64,000 bases of DNA from Sporothrix humicola. Taxonomy: Eukaryota > Ascomycota > Sordariomycetes > Ophiostomatales > Ophiostomataceae. This document shows, piece by piece, positions 59,701-64,000 of this stretch. Each line of letters begins with the position of its first letter. Position 1 is the stretch's first letter. The translations under genes were made by a program, and so were the position numbers. The stretch covers positions 1-64,000 of the forward strand of contig WNYE01000013.1 of NCBI GenBank assembly GCA_021396245.1. The letters are read 5' to 3'. The notes beneath the pieces were generated by a model. That model had not been told where the DNA came from. It ran no database searches and saw only the letters and a list, made by a program, of their open reading frames with translations.

Positions 59701-59742
59701 AATAAGAGTCTGCAAAGACTCGGGAGCAGGTTGCCACGCCAT
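56719..59742 (-). CDS. Transportin / karyopherin beta-2 (Kap104)
   Basis: Three exons on minus: 59742-59641 (34 codons), 59545-56888 and 56820-56719, encoding 953 residues. Both introns sit between codons (donors GTAAGT and GTGAGT, acceptors TTGCAG and CTACAG). The protein is a solenoid of HEAT repeats. The Kap-beta2 hallmark is the acidic loop, seen as two parts: DDDDEDDQDEN (about 334-346) and GEIEDDGLDGDGDDGIFDEN before AWNVRKGSAAALDVLA. The segment LVRQITCWTLARYSAW also matches transportin rather than importin-beta (Kap95). It would import PY-NLS cargo such as hnRNP-type mRNA-binding proteins into the nucleus; RanGTP releases cargo through the acidic loop. The length is near yeast Kap104 (918). 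The last exon encodes the C-terminal helix (QLDTFLAQLTTEEQAALKSQ). Confidence 0.95.
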
Positions 59743-61952
59743 GCTGGCGAGAAGCAATCAGGTCCGTGGGAGATGCGAGGACAATAAACACAAAAGAGCA
59801 ACGTCGACAGGACAAGATGCTGGTATGCTCAAAGTTGACGCTGAAGAGGTTCCTGGTCTTGCTGTGGCTGTGGTTTGCAGACCAGATTTTGTTTTGAAGT
59901 GGTCCGCTCCGCTGCAGAGATGCGACAAAGCAATGGAAGCGAGGTGCGATCTAGCCAGCCCTGCTGGAGAAGCACAGAGAATATAGAGAGTGCCGTGGAG
60001 CTAGACCATGAAAGAGACGGGATCTGGCTACGAGGAGGCGTGGTCGAGATCGTGGTGGGAGAGAAGGGGATGTGGAAGAGAGATTGAAGAGGGGCGTGGG
60101 AGAGGAAGCTGCAGAGAAGTCGTCCTGGTGATAGTAGCAGTAATAGTCGGCAGGCAGGATTTGGCACAAAAACGGGAAGGGACCATCGAAACTTTTTTCA
60201 CACCTATTGGGCAGTAGCGTTGCGCCAGGAGTGGTGGAGGTTGGTGCCGTGGAGGAGCAAAAAAGGAAGGAACAGCCTAGAGAAAGTTGCCTCGACGCTG
60301 CTTTTGTTAGCGATAACCAGGCGAGCCAGGCCAAAGCGGGGTGATTGTAGAAGCGTTTGGCGCGCGAGGCAAGAACTGTCTACACAGAAAAAGGCCAGGA
60401 TTGGCAGGTGGCGGTGGGTTGAGACGAGACGGGCAGCCCCTCTTTCCTTCACTGTGAGTGGTGGTTCTCCACTAAAAAGATGGACGTCGAAAAGAAAAAC
60501 AGACGTTAAATATAATAAAAATTTAAATATTAAAATGCGACATCACTGGACAGAGCCAACAACGAAGTTCCACTAGCCTCCAAAAGTGTCAAGGGAGTTT
60601 GAGAGCATCTGCACATTCTGCAAACGCTATTTATTTATATTTTACAAGCATGTGCGACACACACGTTGGGATGTTGGGACACGGACAACTGCTGCCCTGT
60701 CGACGTCTCAGAGCGCTGCGAGATGACAGGGAAGGCACGACATTTGGTGGGGACAGTGGATGTGCATATTTATAGCACACTGTTTGTTCTTCTTTTCTTC
60801 GAGGAATACAAAGCACGAGCCCGGAAAACGAGAGACACATGTGCAGATTTTACGACATCATGCACGAGGCAGATCAATTCAGTAACGGCGACCGACGGAC
60901 AGATGGGACAATTAGAATCGTAATGATGGTGACGTCAACAGAAGCTGTGATCAATTTCCACTGGCATTTGCTACCTTAAAATAGCCGCCTATTCCCAGAT
61001 ATACTCGGGTCCCAGTGTGCATGTCTTATTTTTTTTTTTTTTGAAGATGCTCGTGGAGCGGCGGGAAGGATTTGGCAAGACAGGAACAACCGGGCAACGG
61101 CGACAACGGGAAACCTCGACACACATCTCGAAAAGCAATTCTCTTTGTGTCGTTGAGTTGTCGCCCTCGTAGAGCTGGCAGGGCGGACGGGTGTCGTGCA
61201 CTGTGGCGGGAACGTGCAGGACGAAAGAGTACGAGACGCCATTTCTGTCTGCCAGCTGCTCGTGTGAGAAATAAAAGACATAAAAAAGGCTGTTGGCGGC
61301 AGCCTCGTCGGTGTTGGTGCTGGCAATTTCGTGGTGGCCAATAGGGGGTTGAGAATGGACAACGGAAAAGGAAAAAAAAAAAAAAAAAAAAAGAAAACAG
61401 AAAAGTCCGGAGGAGCGCTGGAGCGTAATTACGTCCGACCCCTGCCATCTCGGTTGCCGTTTGCATGCCGGGCCTTCTTCCTTTTGTACTTCTCTTCACC
61501 AATGATAGATGAAAGCAATCAAAAGTATGCTTCTCTGCAGGTTCCCTTGTGCGCCCTTGCCCTCCCTTGCCCTGGTCTCTCTTTTCGTGAAAATTCTCGT
61601 GCTCCCATGGCAAGGCAACAATCACCACGTTTGCCGTCGGCTGCAGCGGCTGGCCGCGGCGGCATGGTTAAGCGGCCAGGATCACACCGCTCTTGTACAG
61701 CAGCTCTCTTTGTGTCCTTGTCGTTTACCCTTTCTTCTTCTTCCCGTTTGCTCAGTATCACAAGAGCTTTTGAAGAACTCTCAGGCAAATATTGAATCCC
61801 CGAGCTCTGTCTCTGTGCAATGATATCAGTGCAGCAGCCCATCCGTTTGCTTTCTGACCTCAGAAGTATATTGCCTGCCGGGTCGTAATCCGCTGGTCTG
61901 CTTGACCACGAGCCTGATTTGAATGTGACCATTGAGGGCCATCTGACTGTCT
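59743..61952. other. Kap104 upstream region and PAC4 3' region
   Basis: Read on minus, the first several hundred bases are pyrimidine-rich and look like the Kap104 leader. The rest holds only short frames plus a T13 run near 61028 and an A21 tract. No gene or RNA gene seen. Confidence 0.5.
61372..61392. repeat. A21 tract
   Basis: A homopolymer of 21 A downstream of PAC4 in gene-free DNA. Confidence 0.9.
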
Positions 61953-62433
61953 CTATGCTCCATTTTGCAGAGGTTTGGGAAGCAGAGGCAGCAGTGGCCC
62001 GGTAACGGCCTGGAACGCCTCCAGGACCTCCTCGACAGTGCCGCCCAGGCCCATCCGGTCGAGACTCAACGAGCTGGAGACGTAGACAGGCTGCTGGGTC
62101 CGCTTGACAACGAGGCGGGCAAGACGTGCAGCAAACTCGAGCGAGTTTTCGTCGACGTATATGTTGGTGCACAGAGGCTCACTCGGTTTAAAGCGCTGGA
62201 TTCGTCGTTAGCTGGACGGTTCATCATTGTACCGGAACTAGACAACGACCTACATCTGGCACGGCGTAGACAAAAGAGCCCATTGGAGCGAGAGTCTCGC
62301 CCTCGTCGGTTCCGGCCGTCGTGACAAAAAGCATGAGGCACTTGTCGCGGGTGGTTAAGCGGACGTGGATCTGCGTGTCCAGAGCTCGCGGCAGCGGCGT
62401 GGTGAACGTCACGGTCTTGCTCTCTGCAGCCAT
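61953..62433 (-). CDS. 20S proteasome assembly chaperone 4 (PAC4/Poc4)
   Basis: Two exons on minus, 62433-62254 (60 codons) and 62195-61953, flank a 58-nt intron (donor GTAGGT, branch CTAAC, acceptor TCCAG) and encode 140 residues. The first exon gives MAAESKTVTFTTPLPRALDT, then a HVRLTTRDKCLMLFVTTAG strand pair. The second contains LEFAARLARLVVKRTQQPVY and VSSSLSLDRMGLGGTVEEVL. This strand order and the RLARLVVKRT...VYVS element match the PAC4 family, whose members pair with PAC3/Irc25 and seat alpha subunits during 20S core assembly, then leave. The size is typical (about 120-150). The downstream neighbour across a divergent promoter is the carnosine N-methyltransferase-like gene; no functional link is known. 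Confidence 0.88.
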
Positions 62434-63298
62434 TGTGTCGGTGGGGTTGGTGTGTGGAAGAAGCTGGATTATGTTGAGAGGCTATTTGGTGATATGCTTC
62501 TGCAACATCTTAGCAAGTTCTGGTAGGGTCCGTAGCAAGGCAATGGCTGATGCGGGCTGTATCAAGGGAAAGAGAGAACGACGTGTATGGACGTGTAGGT
62601 TACGGAAGGTGCCGCCCAGGTTTAATCGACAACCCCGCCATGCAAAACTGCGAAGTCGCAGTCGCGGATTGTGGATTAAGGAAGGCGCAACCGCTAACGA
62701 GCTTGTGCTTTCCCCTGAAAGTAGCCTGAACATAGCAGGAGCGACCAGTAAGCGAAGCTGGAGTGGGGGCTCTTGAATGGGCAAAAGAGCTGGCAGGCGC
62801 CATGGACGGCACCGCTCAAAAACTCGGCCAGAGCTAAGATAAAAAGAGAGGAAAAAAGTGAAGAAAGTCGACTGATTTTAAATCAAGTCATATTAGAGCT
62901 TGTAGGACGTTGTCAGGAACACTTTTGGCCACTGTCACTCTTTGCTCACACTGCATATTTTTTGTTGAGATTTTGACAATTGCGGCAACACCCCCCACGA
63001 GGCTGACATCACAACTGAGACACTCTCTCGTCCTCGTCATATACGGCAGAAAATCGACACAGCTAGCTGTCAGAAGCTTGATACTCGACAGGCGCTCCGA
63101 GGGAAGCCCGAAAGAGGTTCGAGAGGAGACTGGGCAAGCTCTATTACGACATATCAAAAACACGGCTGGCAATTCCATCATACAGAGCGCCGAACTCGCC
63201 GTTATCACGAACGAGCACAGCTCCAAGCAGAATTTTGATAAGAAATTCGTAACAGCATCCTACTTCTTACATACGAAACTTCAGTACGGGTAACAGCC
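62434..63298. promoter_or_regulatory. Divergent promoter region between PAC4 and the carnosine N-methyltransferase-like gene
   Basis: The two genes start away from each other across 865 bases, so this must hold both core promoters. I could not find the yeast PACE element (GGTGGCAAA) of proteasome genes. No gene seen. Confidence 0.5.
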
Positions 63299-64000
63299 AT
63301 GGCCGACGCACAGACGTCGTCGGGCGGTGAAAACCAGTGGGAGGTCTCTGAAGATGCCATCCAAGACCCGGAAGAGATCAAAGTGCTCTTCTGTGCTCTG
63401 GACTCGTTTCTGTAAGCTGCAGCCCCCAAGATATGAATATATTGGCAGCCAGATGGCATACTAACACTCACAGACAATACGCCAAGGTATCCCACTTCAA
63501 CTGCACACATCTGCGGAGGCAGTCGTTCTATGCCCTGTCACAGAACCACTGGAAGATGCTGGCGGAAAAGCCATTCTCATACCTCGAAACGCTGGACCGC
63601 GTCGACGAGGCCATTGAGAGCAATGCGGAGCTGGCGCGCGAGATTGTGCGGTTTGGACTAGAGTCGTTCCGTGTCGGCGGCAGCGAGGCACACTCACATT
63701 CTCACGACGAGGCAGCCTCGGCACCAGCAGCTCCCGGCGCAGAGCCGACCCTGCCGGCGCACTGGGCGGGCGTGGCCAAGCACCAGGACGTCGACAAGGC
63801 GCGGAGTACCCTGAGACAGTTTTACCGAGACTGGACGGCGGCTGGAGCGGGAGAGCGCGAAAAGAGCTACGGACCGGTGATGAAGGCACTTGCAGCCGAG
63901 CGGATACGGCGAGAGGAAGTGGCAGCAGCGGCCGTGGAAGAAAAGGCCAAGGCGATTCTGGAGAATGGCGGCCAGGTCACAGAGCTAAACAGCGACGACG
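63299..64000 (+). CDS. Carnosine N-methyltransferase-like protein (N2227 family), partial
   Basis: Exon 1 (63299-63411) encodes MADAQTSSGGENQWEVSEDA and on to LFCALDSF. A 62-nt intron (donor GTAAGC, CTAAC branch, CACAG acceptor) follows, and exon 2 runs off the window end at 64000. The join gives ALDSFLQYAKVSHFNCTHLR, then RQSFYALSQNHWKML and STLRQFYRDWTAAGAGEREK, the conserved N-terminal region of the N2227/CARNMT1 family. Human CARNMT1 uses SAM to methylate carnosine to anserine; in fungi the physiological substrate is unclear. The catalytic SAM-binding part lies beyond the window, so activity cannot be judged. The 5' end is complete and about 213 residues are visible. Confidence 0.92.

Noticed and set aside
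61519..62172. 217-residue minus frame overlapping PAC4
   Set aside because: It is in another frame than the PAC4 second exon, whose spliced translation matches the family.

Overview
This window is nuclear DNA of a filamentous ascomycete (Pezizomycotina). A Sordariomycete-like fungus is my best guess, but no marker fixes the order. The reasons are the short spliceosomal introns with GTAAGT/GTATGT/GTACGT donors and CTAAC branch sites just before the acceptor, the very long serine/glutamine/proline-rich proteins, and the gene set (UreF, an MDVTA/GDC-type regulator, an ACAD11-like dehydrogenase, Dcr2, Ssh4, Kap104). I saw no tRNA, rRNA, CRISPR array or intact transposon. Genes are sparse: 14 protein genes in 64 kb, the last one cut by the window end.

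Layout from left to right. Bases 1-6327 hold a homopolymer patch, then gene-free DNA, then a CT-rich leader into a large Cys/His-domain regulator (6328-10710). After a 4.6 kb gap come a membrane-anchored cytochrome P450 (15342-17429), a multi-pass membrane protein with a SAP/HeH-like N-terminus (19325-20717), the urease accessory protein UreF (22082-23179) and the GTPase Rbg1/DRG1 (23739-25085), all on plus. On minus follow a Spo12-family protein (25540-25945) and an acyl-CoA dehydrogenase (27059-28652). The SAP-domain mRNA-export factor Tho1 (29837-30823, plus) faces a giant single-exon protein with a C-terminal methyltransferase-like domain (32289-37709, minus).

Then comes a 10.3 kb interval with no convincing gene (37710-48051). 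It contains CT-rich stretches that lead into nothing recognisable and a possible decayed gene near 47 kb. To its right lie the phosphoesterase Dcr2 (48052-49795, plus), the SPRY-domain Rsp5 adaptor Ssh4 (53589-55161, plus), the importin Kap104/transportin (56719-59742, minus), the proteasome assembly chaperone PAC4 (61953-62433, minus) and the 5' part of a carnosine N-methyltransferase-like gene (63299 to the end, plus).

These are mostly unlinked housekeeping or regulatory genes. I see no biosynthetic cluster and no shared pathway. Several genes have very small 5' coding exons (15, 24, 29, 29 and 40 nt). I placed these by joining splice sites in frame and by the family sequence they restore. 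The most interesting items are the Cys/His regulator with its long alternative-looking intron, the giant protein with a degenerate SAM-binding motif, a stop-free 102-nt intron in Tho1, and the large gene-poor interval.
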